Positions 1 through 9,901 of a DNA stretch of 64,000 bases are shown here, piece after piece. The stretch covers positions 186,001 to 250,000 of the forward strand of contig CBDDLT010000016.1 of assembly GCA_965230755.1 (NCBI GenBank). The letters run 5' to 3'. This stretch comes from DATFJT01 sp965230755. Its GTDB lineage: Bacteria > Bacteroidota > Bacteroidia > Chitinophagales > Saprospiraceae. The stretch's first letter is position 1; every line of letters starts with the position of its first letter. Under the pieces are notes generated by a model. The model saw only the letters and a list, made by a program, of their open reading frames with translations, had not been told where the DNA came from and ran no database searches. The position numbers and the translations under genes are program-made.

Positions 1-303
1 GATATCATTCGCTTTTGCAAAAAACTTACAGATAAACAAGCGGGATTTATCATCGTAAAACAACTTTTGAAATCAGGAACAGCTATAGGCGCTCTTGTAC
101 GAGAAGCAGAGATGGCTGAAAGTAAAAAAGACTTTATTCATAAAATGTCTATTGCTCTGAAGGAAGCCAATGAAACTTTGTATTGGCTAGAATTAATCAA
201 AGCAACATCCCTGCAAAATATAGATCAACTTTTACGGCAATGCACTGAACTTGTCAAACTACTAGTATCCATTATAAAATCTACAAAAAGAAACATCGCC
301 TAA
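1..303 (+). CDS. Four-helix-bundle protein (S23/IVP-like), 3' part
   Basis: The reading frame is open from the first base, so the gene starts upstream of the window and only its last 100 codons are seen. The segments IIRFCKKL, KQLLKSGTAIGALVREA and a long amphipathic helix match the family of small four-helix-bundle proteins named after proteins encoded in 23S rRNA intervening sequences. The role of the family is unknown; members often sit beside unrelated genes in Bacteroidota. A TTG at 67 is in frame, but the family motif (RSGTSIGANVxEA type) begins before it, so it is not the start. The gene ends 28 bases before the polymerase gene on the same strand, so co-transcription is possible. Family assignment is fairly sure; function is unknown. 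Confidence 0.75.
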   Translation, partial: DIIRFCKKLTDKQAGFIIVKQLLKSGTAIGALVREAEMAESKKDFIHKMSIALKEANETLYWLELIKATSLQNIDQLLRQCTELVKLLVSIIKSTKRNIA

Positions 304-331
304 TTATTAATTATCCATTATTAATTTTTCA

Positions 332-3323
332 TTGATAAACTCACATTCATACTACAGCCTCCGATACGGAATCATCTCTGAAGAAGAACTGATCAACATC
401 GCCCTTGCTCACAAGGCCGAGCAAGTGGTACTTACAGATGTCAACAACACTTCCGCATGTCTTAATTTTATTCGATTAGCCCAAAAAAGAAATATAAGAC
501 CCATTGTGGGGATCGACTTTCGAGAAGGAGCCCAACAGCTGTATTTGGGAATAGCTAAAAACAACAAGGGCTTTCAACAACTCAATACTTTTCTGTCTAC
601 CCACAAACACGAAAAAACCTCTCTTCCGGCCATTCCCGCCCATATGGAGGATGTATTCATTGTTTATCCTCTAAAACAGCTAAAGTTGCTCGGCAAAAAA
701 AACTTTGACCCTCACGAGTATATTGGCATTCATAGATCAGAGCTCTCTCAACTCCCTTTTTCAGAATATGCTGGATACAAGGATAGGCTGGTCATGCTAA
801 ACAGCTATACCTTCAGAAACAAGAAAGATTTTAATACCCATCGATTACTCAGAGCTATAGCCAATAACACCATATTGCACAAGCTAACTGAAAAAGATCA
901 GGCTTCGGAACACGATATTTTCCTCTCCGATCGAGCCTTGCTACAATACTATCAGGGTTATCCGCATATTATCGAGAATACCCAGCAACTACTCGAAGCG
1001 TGTCAAATTAATTTTGATTTTTCTGAGAATCGACCGCACCAAAACAAGCTCAGCTATACAGGCTCCAAGGAAAAAGATGAAAAACTAATCCATCATTTAT
1101 GCCAACAAGGGCTAAAATACCGATATAAGAATGTTACCCCTGAGATTAGAGCCCGCTTAGACAAAGAACTGGACATGATCCAACGCATGAATTTTGTGCC
1201 TTTTTTCTTAGTCAATTGGGATATTGTGAATTATGCCCAACAAAAAGGCTACTACCATGTAGGGAGAGGTAGTGGTGCCAATAGCATTGTCGCCTACCTA
1301 CTAAAAATCACCGATGTCGATCCCGTTCAGTTAGACTTGTACTTTGAGCGCTTCATGAATCTGTACCGCACCAGTCCCCCCGACTTTGACATAGACTTTT
1401 CCTGGAGAGACAGAGAGGATGTAACCCGATATATCTTTGAACGGTTTGGAGAAAATGGACAAGTCGCTTTACTCGCTACGTACAATACTTTCAAGCACAG
1501 TGCTGCAGTGCGGGAACTGGGCAAAGTATTTGGTCTGCCAAAGCACGAAATAGACAAGCTAAGCAAAGGGCGGTACCAGCCCTCTGCACTGGACAAACTG
1601 TCCAGGCTTGTCTTAACTTATGCCAAAGAATTAAAAGGCAAGCCCAATTACCTGAGCATACATGCCGGAGGAATCATTATCTCTGAAAAACCCATTCACT
1701 ATTATACGGCCACCGACCTGCCCCCTAAAGGATTTCCCACTACCCAATTCGACATGGTGGTTGCCGAGGATGTAGGCCTCTATAAATACGACATATTGGG
1801 TCAGCGCGGGCTTGGAAAAATAAAAGATGCCCTACAGTTGATTAAAATCAATCGACCCGAAGTTCCACATATAGACATCCATGATGCCCAACCCTTTTTT
1901 AAGGATGCCAATATCAACCGCCTGATCAGCCAAGCAGAATGTATCGGATGTTTCTATGTCGAATCTCCTGCCATGCGCATGCTATTGAGGAAACTGGAAG
2001 TAGATAATTATCACGGACTGGTTGCGGCGAGTTCTATCATACGCCCAGGTGTAGCAAAAAGCGGGATGATGCGGGAATACATCTTACGGCACAAAAATCC
2101 GGAAAGAAGAAAAAATGCCCACCCCATTCTTAAAAATATCATGCCCGACACCTACGGCGTCATGGTTTATCAGGAAGATGTCATCAAGGTTGCTCACCAT
2201 TATGCAGGTCTTGATCTGGCAGAATCAGATGTACTGAGACGTGGAATGAGCGGAAAGTACCGCTCAAGGGAAGAATTTGAAAAAGTCAAACAAAAATTCA
2301 TCGACAATTGCCGTGATCGAAATTATCCCGACCAAAGTATTTTCGATATCTGGAGACAAATAGAGAGTTTTGCCGGTTACGCTTTTGCCAAGGGCCACAG
2401 TGCCTCCTACGCCGTCGAAAGCTATCAAAGTCTTTATCTCAAAACCTATTATCCTCTCGAATATATGGTTGCAGTGCTCAACAACGGGGGCGGATTTTAC
2501 CGAACAGAACTGTACGTACACGAAGCCCGCCTTCATGGAGGAACTGTTCATGCTCCTTGCGTCAATAAAAGTTATGAGCTCTCATTCTTATATGGTGAGG
2601 ATATTTATCTGGGCTTTCATTTACTGAATGGTTTAGAAAGCAAGATAGCGATAGCTATTGTTACTGAACGGATAGAAAACGGAGACTTTCACTCTCTCGA
2701 TGATTTCTTAGAGAGGGTTTCTATCAGCATAGAACAACTCGACATTTTAATACGAATTGATGCTTTCCGCTTTACAGGAATAGACAAACGAACCCTACTG
2801 TGGAAAGCATACTTTTTACTTCATACCGATCCCTATCGGGGGAACCAGCAAATTCTATTTCGGCTTACCTCTGACCAAGAGGAATTGCCCCATTTTGAAA
2901 TCTTGGCTTTAGAACACGCCTTTGACCAAATAGAGTTGCTGGGCTTCCCCCTTTGTCATCCGTTTCAACTGCTCAAAAACCCATTGCCGGATCAACTTAT
3001 TTTATCCAGAGATTTGGCCAAGTACGATGGTCAACTCATCACCATGTATGGCTATCTTATTACCGTTAAAAACACTACAACTTCCAATCAAAAAAGTATG
3101 CATTTTGGGACTTTCCTGGATCTTGAGGGAGATTGGATCGATACCGTTCACTTTCCCCCCGATAGCGAAGAAAGCACCCTTCAAAGGAAGGGGTATCTAC
3201 AAGATAAAGGGTAAAGTCGTTGAAGAATTTGGATTCTACACTGTAGAAGTAAGTAATCTGGAACGCTTAGCTTATGTAGAGGATGTGAGGTTTTCTAGTA
3301 CTGAACCCGGCGTAAATGCTTAA
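332..3323 (+). CDS. DnaE-like DNA polymerase III alpha subunit, frameshifted near the 3' end
   Basis: C-family replicative-type DNA polymerase, about 997 residues if the shift is repaired, shorter than housekeeping DnaE (about 1160). Order: N-terminal PHP domain, polymerase core, helix-hairpin-helix, OB fold. Catalytic Asp residues are visible in PDFDIDF (about residues 350-356) and KYDILG; GRGSGANS, HAGGII and FAKGHSASYA are also family signatures. The PHP metal site is degenerate: NSH replaces HxH and LTDVN replaces LTDHG. The frame stops at 3214, but the expected C-terminus (KGRGIYKIKGKVVEEFGFYTV) continues one frame over to 3323, starting at a C6 run at 3155-3160; five Cs would restore one protein. 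This short paralogue is often linked to a Y-family polymerase in Bacteroidota, so a translesion or mutagenesis role is inferred, not shown. The start used is TTG at 332. Confidence 0.85.
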
Positions 3324-3358
3324 GAGGTTTTTCCAACTATAAAGACCAAGCCAAACTC

Positions 3359-4147
3359 TTACTTCAATAAATTCAGATTTCTAAAGAAATCCTTTTTATA
3401 GGTATATCCGATCGGTATTTCATTTCCCTGGATCACAATCATAGCTTCTCCCGGATTAATCTCCATAATTGCCCCGACATTAACAACAAAAGACTTGTGA
3501 CATCTTAAAAAGTTAGGAAAAAGCTCTTTTTCTATGGTCTTTAACTGAACCGAGGTGGGATAAGATCGATTAGCCTCAGAATGAGCCACGATCGTATTTC
3601 CCTGCGCTTCAAAATACAAGATGTCCTTGGTGTCAATTGCTTTAAAGTAATTGCCCACTCTGAAGAATAATTTGTCGTGATGGATATGATTTATCGCTTG
3701 TTTTTCACTCTCCTTTTCCTCCTCAATTTTTACGCCTTTCCAACGGTAAAATCCCAACTCGATAGCCTGCTGAAGTTTTATCGTAGAAATGTTCTTGTCC
3801 ATAAAAGCGATAGGAGCGCATTCAATGGCCTTCGAATAATGATCCTGGTCAAATAAATTGGTGATGAAAATAATAGCCGGGTCGGTATATTCTTTTCTCA
3901 ACTGTAAGGCAAAATCAATACCATCTATTCGACTTTTTTCTCCCAAATTTATATCCAACAAAAACAAATCAAATTGTCTTTTATACAGAAGCTCCTTGGC
4001 TTCATCAACAGACTGTACACTGTGATAAACAACTTTGTCAATTTCCTCCAAATGGGATTCTATCTTCTCGATAAACCTTATATCGTCCTCCAAAATCAGA
4101 ATCCTTACCGCATCAATATCGTTCACGTATAAAAAATTAATTTTCAA
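3359..4147 (-). CDS. LytTR-family response regulator
   Basis: Two-component response regulator of the LytR/AlgR type, 262 residues. Receiver domain at about 14-125: acidic cluster EDD at 20-22 and phospho-acceptor Asp65 in LLDINLG. A linker leads to a C-terminal LytTR DNA-binding domain at about 155-262 (YFEAQGNTIVAHS, then FLRCHKSFVVN). This domain type binds direct repeats upstream of target promoters. It lies 95 bases downstream of a histidine kinase on the same strand, so the two very likely form a signalling pair transcribed together. The frame starts with TTG; an in-frame GTG seven codons later (4126) is an alternative closer to the first beta strand. Targets are not evident; the neighbouring secreted SdrD_B genes are possible. 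Confidence 0.9.
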   Translation of the reverse strand: MKINFLYVNDIDAVRILILEDDIRFIEKIESHLEEIDKVVYHSVQSVDEAKELLYKRQFDLFLLDINLGEKSRIDGIDFALQLRKEYTDPAIIFITNLFDQDHYSKAIECAPIAFMDKNISTIKLQQAIELGFYRWKGVKIEEEKESEKQAINHIHHDKLFFRVGNYFKAIDTKDILYFEAQGNTIVAHSEANRSYPTSVQLKTIEKELFPNFLRCHKSFVVNVGAIMEINPGEAMIVIQGNEIPIGYTYKKDFFRNLNLLK

Positions 4148-4242
4148 TCCCGCAAGATTGCAACGTTATGTTAAACATACAAGGCAACAATAAGATACTG
4201 TTTAAATACAACTATTTCAGGATAAGTGGCCAAATAGGCCAT

Positions 4243-6426
4243 TCAAACCAAAGGCCAACGGAAAGTAAAACGTGTACCCCAGGGTCCGCTCTCCACAAAA
4301 CTTGATCCTCCCGAAGAACGAATGATTTCATCAACAATGGACAAGCCCAGTCCAAGGCCATCTGGCTTAGAACTATAATTTTGATCGAATACATCTTGAA
4401 TATTATCCAATTCAATGGCAGGCCCATTGTTTTCAATCAATAGTTGTTTTTCTCCAGACGGATCATTTATTGCCTTGATGATAATCTTGCCCGTTCCATC
4501 CGAAGGAATATAATAGATCGCATTATCCACAACATTGGTAATGACTTGCCTAATCCCCTCAGCGGGAAGAGGAAGCTCGGCAGAAACCTCTACCTGGACT
4601 TCGGCATTTTTCCGTTCTATCTCATAATCAAATTGCTCTAGGCTCATTTGAATTACATTCTTCAGGTCAATAGGTTTATTAGAATCAGACAATAGTTCAT
4701 GACAGTAACTGATCAAAGAAGCACTCATTTTATTTTGTTGGACAAAGTAATTGAGATAGTCTTTGGTCGTACTCTTCGGCCCTATCTGATGCCTTCCCAT
4801 ATTGCGCATGCGATTAAGTCCTCCTATGATGTCATGTGTAATTCCTCTATTGATCCTTTTGAGCTTCGTATTTGCTTCCCGTAGAGAAGATGTTTGTGCA
4901 GCCAATGAATCATTGCTAAATTGTAGTTCTACCTCTGCTCTTTTCTTTAATTTGTAATTGCGGTAAAATGAGAAGGCCAACAAGGAACTGACCAGCATAC
5001 CGAACAAAATCCATTGTTGAATTCGTTTTTGTCTTTTTATCTCCAAGGTGGCCAATTGGGCTTCCCTTTCTTTCTTAAGTTGAAGTATTTCTTTTTCTTT
5101 CGAGAATTGGTAGTCCTTAAATTCTGCCATGAGAGAGGAAAAGTTTCCGTGAACTTCATTGGAGTCTCGAATTCGATCTCGCTCCCCTAGAAAAAAATAC
5201 GCTTCCTTTAAATTGCCCATTCTGTCATAAGCTTTGGTCAATTCTGAACTAGCCCATTCCATGTGATACGGATCTCCTTGTTCTTTTCCAAGTTCATACG
5301 CTTCCAATGCATAGGGAATTGATTCACTGGATCGGCCATCTTCATTTAATATTTCAGCCAATAAGGCATAACTGGAAATGATAGCCATGTTATGTATTTT
5401 TCTAAAATCATAATTTTCGATCACCAGTCGCAACACTTTTTCCGATTCAGCGCTGTGAGGAGCAAGCTTTAAATAATTATAGGCATAGAAATAGTAAATG
5501 GTGATCATGTCAAATACAAAGCCTGTGCGATTGGCTATGTCCAAGGCTTCCATTTTAATAGAATCGAGCTCTACGGTGTCCTTAGCAAATCTACAGGCAT
5601 AGATAAAAGCCCTCAGTGAATCCTTAGGACTTTCATTTTTGAGAAGATAATAGAGGACGGAGTCTTGCAAAGGAGCTACAATGCTATCTGCAGCAAAACC
5701 GCGATATACTTCCAAAAGCATGGAGTAAGCTGAAGACTTGTGATAATAATCCGTGGGAGTTGCCAAATCAAGAACCTCCTGACACAATCGAACTACCTCG
5801 ATATCCTTGGACTGCTCCATTGCCATCGATGCTTTTTGTACCAATGCGAGTAGAACATAGTCTCTCTTCACATCATCCATCCCACCAAGTGTATCAGAAA
5901 TAAGTGAATCAGCTATATCCAAGGAAGACTGATCATCTCCCAAAAATCTTGAACTCAACATCTTAAAATATAGACATCGATTCTTAATATTCATCACATC
6001 AATATCAACACAGCTTTCACATCGATCTGTAAAAGCTAAAACTTTATCGTGGTTAGATAAATTATAGTTTCTGACACTAAGAGCAAAAAGAATTATCGCT
6101 TTTATCTCTGATGAATTCGGGTTGTCTCTAAAAGCAGAACACAGAATTTCGTTTTGACGAACGCTATCATTGAGCATATCTGTTTTTATGACTTTTCCTA
6201 TAATAGAATCAAGGACATTCGTTGGAACCCGATGTTCGCTTACGGGAAGACAAGGAGATTGACTGATCGCTATTAAGTCGCAAGTATTTTTATCGATCGT
6301 TGAAGATAAAGATTGGGAAAAAGCATGCCCGATAAATGAGAAAAAAGAAATGATTATAGAAAGGGCAATTAAGGCTTTCTGAACATAATAATATCCATAG
6401 TTCACGCTAAATCGATATTTTATCAT
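4243..6426 (-). CDS. TPR-type membrane histidine kinase
   Basis: Sensor histidine kinase, 727 residues from the ATG at 6426; a TTG at 6450 is in frame but adds only eight residues before this ATG. N-terminal signal anchor, then about 400 residues of helical TPR-like repeats facing the periplasm, one transmembrane helix at about 471-488 (WILFGMLVSSLLAF), a coiled coil, and a kinase core. The likely phospho-acceptor is His531 in ITHDIIGGLN; the N box is NVVDNAIYYI (Asn635) and the G box is DGLGLGLSIV (about 689-698), followed by GTRFTFRWP. All kinase motifs look intact. Periplasmic TPR sensors paired with LytTR regulators are common in Bacteroidota, but the signal is not predictable here. The regulator gene follows after 95 bases. 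Transcribed away from the SdrD_B gene at 6760. Confidence 0.9.
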   Translation of the reverse strand: MIKYRFSVNYGYYYVQKALIALSIIISFFSFIGHAFSQSLSSTIDKNTCDLIAISQSPCLPVSEHRVPTNVLDSIIGKVIKTDMLNDSVRQNEILCSAFRDNPNSSEIKAIILFALSVRNYNLSNHDKVLAFTDRCESCVDIDVMNIKNRCLYFKMLSSRFLGDDQSSLDIADSLISDTLGGMDDVKRDYVLLALVQKASMAMEQSKDIEVVRLCQEVLDLATPTDYYHKSSAYSMLLEVYRGFAADSIVAPLQDSVLYYLLKNESPKDSLRAFIYACRFAKDTVELDSIKMEALDIANRTGFVFDMITIYYFYAYNYLKLAPHSAESEKVLRLVIENYDFRKIHNMAIISSYALLAEILNEDGRSSESIPYALEAYELGKEQGDPYHMEWASSELTKAYDRMGNLKEAYFFLGERDRIRDSNEVHGNFSSLMAEFKDYQFSKEKEILQLKKEREAQLATLEIKRQKRIQQWILFGMLVSSLLAFSFYRNYKLKKRAEVELQFSNDSLAAQTSSLREANTKLKRINRGITHDIIGGLNRMRNMGRHQIGPKSTTKDYLNYFVQQNKMSASLISYCHELLSDSNKPIDLKNVIQMSLEQFDYEIERKNAEVQVEVSAELPLPAEGIRQVITNVVDNAIYYIPSDGTGKIIIKAINDPSGEKQLLIENNGPAIELDNIQDVFDQNYSSKPDGLGLGLSIVDEIIRSSGGSSFVESGPWGTRFTFRWPLV

Positions 6427-6694
6427 TCTATCTAAGATACTGAAATTCAATCAATTTTTAACAATAATTCTATTCTAACAAGTAAGGTAATTCGCAAAAA
6501 AATAGCTGAGCTGTAGCTATTACTGAGACTTTCAATTCTTCAAACAACTGATCAAATAATATTTTTAAGTAGTTGGGTTCATCATATTTTCCCTTTCACA
6601 TTAATTGGCATTTTTTTTGTTACTGAGTGCTTACACTTTCCTTTTTTGATTCCCCTCTCATAGGATTAGTGTCTACTTAAAACGTTCATGAAAA

Positions 6695-6734
6695 CACATA
6701 CTTACATACTGCACATATGTGCTATTAGTATGTG
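6695..6734. promoter_or_regulatory. Nested inverted repeat in the leader of the first SdrD_B gene
   Basis: CACATACT (6695-6702) and AGTATGTG (6727-6734) are perfect inverted repeats, and between them lies the perfect palindrome GCACATATGTGC (6711-6722). The structure ends 25 bases before the ATG at 6760. It could be a regulator binding site, or an mRNA hairpin affecting translation or stability. There is no T-run after it, so it is not a standard terminator. The rest of the 6427-6759 gap shows only a short repeat (ATAGCT/AGCTAT near 6502-6520) and no clear TAnnTTTG box. Confidence 0.45.
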
Positions 6735-6759
6735 GTATTTTAAATGTAAACTTTTTTAA

Positions 6760-9700
6760 ATGAACTGTTTTAAGTTGCTCTTTAATCCTACTTCAACACC
6801 TACTATTTACTCATTATTTTTGGGGATAATATTTTTTATTTCCTCTTCATTGGTCACAGCGCAAGTTGGGGGACAAGCATTTGAAGAACTACCTGTGAAC
6901 GGAACTGTTGCCAATTCCTATGGTGTCAAGGACGCCAATGAGTTAGGCCTTGATGGTATTGTTGTAACGATTACGGATGCATCGGGAAATGTAACCATGC
7001 AGAATACTTCAGGAGGAGGCTTATGGAGTGATCCTGCCTCCAATTTTCCGGTTCGAATTGAGTTCACATGGCCCAATCATTCCTGGTTAGAAAGTAGTCC
7101 GGACGGATCGAGTAGCAATACTTCTGTGCGATTTGTGTCAAGCTCTAATTCTAACATTGACTTTGGACTCCTTGACCCAGGATGCTATTCGGAAGCAGAT
7201 CCAAGAATCGCCACTACCCAATTCACCAATGGGCAATCCAGTGGCAATACCTATCCCGCATTATTGGATATTAGATATAACTCGGCTAGTGGTGTTCCGG
7301 CGCAATTCGATCCTGATATTAGTAATGCATCGGTACCTACCACTGCAGCTGATCCAAATGAAAGAGCCAATGCCAATGATGCTGGCTCCATCTACGGCCT
7401 GGCCTTCGATCAATCAAGCCAGAGAGTCTACGCCACAGCCTTTACTAAAAGACACTCCGGTTTTGGCCCAAGAGGAATCGGAGGAGTTTATGTATTTGAC
7501 TACGATGGAGCTTCAGGAACTTACTTAGGCGGTTTTAATCTTGATGGAGTCAGTGGGGTTAATCTTGGTTCTGTCACCAGAAATTCCAGTTCAGGAGACG
7601 ATAATTTTCTGTCCACGGATTCAGCCCAACCGAATAGAGATATGGACGCTTTCGATAAAGTGGGAAAGACATCTTTTGGAGATGCCGAATTCGACAATAG
7701 AAATGGATATCTATGGATCACCAATCTGAATAATCCAGCATTAATTCGAGTAGATGTTGGGCAATTTAGTCCAAATGCCAATGTAAGTTTTTCAGCTCCA
7801 TCCGGTTCGGTAAACCAGTATGCTCTGAGCAGTTTATCTGGAACTGATAACTGTGCGAATGGAGTGCTGCGCCCTTTCGGCTTGACTTTTCATCAAGACA
7901 AAGGCTATCTGGGATGTGTTTGCTCCGGAGAAAATAGCAGCAATACTGCAGATGTAATCGGGTATGTATATGAGTTTGATCCTAGCAACATCAATGCTGG
8001 CTTGACACAAGTACTTACCATTCCCATGGACTATAACAGAGAAATTCAAGGCCCTTGGCACAACTGGATCGACGATTGGAGCGATGTGGATTTTCCTTCT
8101 GATGACAGCAATGATGATTACGCCCAACCGATACTATCTGATATATCCTTCGATGAAGCCGGTAACATGTTGATCGGAGTTATGGATAGATTTGCCAATC
8201 AGACCGGATATAGAAATTATGTGCCCGTTTCGGGTTCTACTTTTCTGTTTACGGGAAATGGTGGAGGAGATCTTTTGTTCGCATGCCGATCAGGGAATAG
8301 CTTCAATTTGGAAGGCAGTGGCGCTTGCAATGTCAATGATCAGGTGAGCAATAATAATTCGACCAATTCTTTTAGAACGGATGACGGCCCAAGTGGTAGC
8401 GGTGAGTTCTTCTATCAAGATTACTATAACTCCTTAAACTCAAGTGGTGATCTGTTCCCAAGACATAATGAAATATCATTGGGAGCACTCAGTTCCCTAA
8501 AAGGTAGTAATGAGGTAATCACCACAGTTTATGACCCAATTATGCCACCGGAAAATGTCGGTCAAAATGCCAATAATTGGGTAGTGTTTGCAAGCGGTTT
8601 TAAGTTCTTTGCGACAAATGCTAACGCCAATTGTGACCTTAGTGGTTATACTGCTCCCGGCTGTCAAACAGATGAATACCTGGTCACAAAAAATCCCGAT
8701 GGTGACAACAGCCCTGCTCAATTCGGTAAAGCCGGAGGATTGGGAGATATAGAAATTTTGTCCTCTCCACCACCGATTGAGATCGGTAACTATGTCTGGG
8801 AGGATACTGATATGGATGGAATTCAGGATCCGGGAGAGAATGCCCTAAGCGGAATTCAAGTCGAATTGTTGCTGGGAAGTACTGTAATTGCTACCGCAAG
8901 TACAGATGCAAATGGAAATTATATATTCAGTAATGATCCGGATGCCTCTTCTACAAGTAGCCACATTTATAATATTGGTCAGTTAGAACCAAATATGAGC
9001 TACACCCTAAGGTTTCCTACAACCAGCGGCTCCTTGATTCTGACAAACGCCAATTTGGGATCCAAGGACATCATTGATTCTGATGCTGATGCTGCTGGAG
9101 AAATCACCGTGCTTACCGGGGATATCCCTATTGCTGGGGCTAACAATCACAGTTTTGATGCTGGCTATGTTATGGCAGAATGTGAATTAACCGACGCTGG
9201 TAAATCTAATGAAACCTGCAATGACAATGGTTCTACGAGCAATTCTACCGATGACTTCATCAGTTTCAGTCTTGAACCTGATGGGTCGAATCTTGGTACC
9301 GGATATACTGTGAGCGTGGATAACGGTGGCACCATCAGCCCAAGCAGTGGAAATTACGGAAGCGCAACCAACTTCCAACTGCAAAGTGGAAGTGCTGATG
9401 GCACTATGTATACCATCACAATAACAGATAACTCAGATCCCAATTGTACTATAATGACTACCGTAATGCAGTCATCTTGTAGCATGACTTGCCCTCCAAA
9501 TGAACATATGATTTGTGACAACGGGTCAAATACAGTGAATCTAACCGCAGAAACTGGGCTAAGCAATTATATCTGGTATGAATACGATGAACAGACTAGG
9601 ACAGCGGGCACCCAGGTTGGTACCGGTCAAGTATTGACCCTGGATGGAAGCGACATTGGACCTGCAGGAAGTCGGAAATGTTATGTGTACACAGCTGAGG

Positions 9701-9810
9701 ACAACCAGGGATGTCCCGGTGAAATGTGCTGTCCTGTATGCATAAGTACAGAGCAATGCTGCCCGGGCCCCAATTGCTACGGCATAAATATCGTAGCTCC
9801 AACAGACTGA
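6760..9810 (+). CDS. Secreted SdrD_B-domain protein, paralogue 1
   Basis: Large extracellular protein of 1016 residues. Signal peptide 1-34, cleaved before QVGGQ. An SdrD_B/Cna_B-like beta domain (about 35-140: DGIVVTITDASGNV, ANELGLDG), a middle part of about 500 residues with recurring blocks typical of beta propellers, then a clear SdrD_B domain at about 673-803 (GNYVWEDTDMDGIQDPGE, DANGNYIFSND), a beta domain with NETCNDNGS and YTITITDNSDPNC (805-905), and a Cys-rich Ig-like C-terminus ending CCPGPNCYGINIV. Asp/Asn-rich DxDxDG-type loops suggest calcium binding. No standard T9SS type A tail is seen; the short Cys-containing tail recurs in the paralogue at 43.7-46.7 kb. A structural or adhesive surface role is inferred. 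It is followed after 91 bases by paralogue 2. Confidence 0.85.
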   Translation: MNCFKLLFNPTSTPTIYSLFLGIIFFISSSLVTAQVGGQAFEELPVNGTVANSYGVKDANELGLDGIVVTITDASGNVTMQNTSGGGLWSDPASNFPVRIEFTWPNHSWLESSPDGSSSNTSVRFVSSSNSNIDFGLLDPGCYSEADPRIATTQFTNGQSSGNTYPALLDIRYNSASGVPAQFDPDISNASVPTTAADPNERANANDAGSIYGLAFDQSSQRVYATAFTKRHSGFGPRGIGGVYVFDYDGASGTYLGGFNLDGVSGVNLGSVTRNSSSGDDNFLSTDSAQPNRDMDAFDKVGKTSFGDAEFDNRNGYLWITNLNNPALIRVDVGQFSPNANVSFSAPSGSVNQYALSSLSGTDNCANGVLRPFGLTFHQDKGYLGCVCSGENSSNTADVIGYVYEFDPSNINAGLTQVLTIPMDYNREIQGPWHNWIDDWSDVDFPSDDSNDDYAQPILSDISFDEAGNMLIGVMDRFANQTGYRNYVPVSGSTFLFTGNGGGDLLFACRSGNSFNLEGSGACNVNDQVSNNNSTNSFRTDDGPSGSGEFFYQDYYNSLNSSGDLFPRHNEISLGALSSLKGSNEVITTVYDPIMPPENVGQNANNWVVFASGFKFFATNANANCDLSGYTAPGCQTDEYLVTKNPDGDNSPAQFGKAGGLGDIEILSSPPPIEIGNYVWEDTDMDGIQDPGENALSGIQVELLLGSTVIATASTDANGNYIFSNDPDASSTSSHIYNIGQLEPNMSYTLRFPTTSGSLILTNANLGSKDIIDSDADAAGEITVLTGDIPIAGANNHSFDAGYVMAECELTDAGKSNETCNDNGSTSNSTDDFISFSLEPDGSNLGTGYTVSVDNGGTISPSSGNYGSATNFQLQSGSADGTMYTITITDNSDPNCTIMTTVMQSSCSMTCPPNEHMICDNGSNTVNLTAETGLSNYIWYEYDEQTRTAGTQVGTGQVLTLDGSDIGPAGSRKCYVYTAEDNQGCPGEMCCPVCISTEQCCPGPNCYGINIVAPTD

Positions 9811-9901
9811 TAATTAACAGAATATACTCATTTTAAATTTTTTTCTGCCCCGAAAATCATTTGGAATACAGTAATTAATTTCTGTACGTAAACTTTTAAA
9901 A

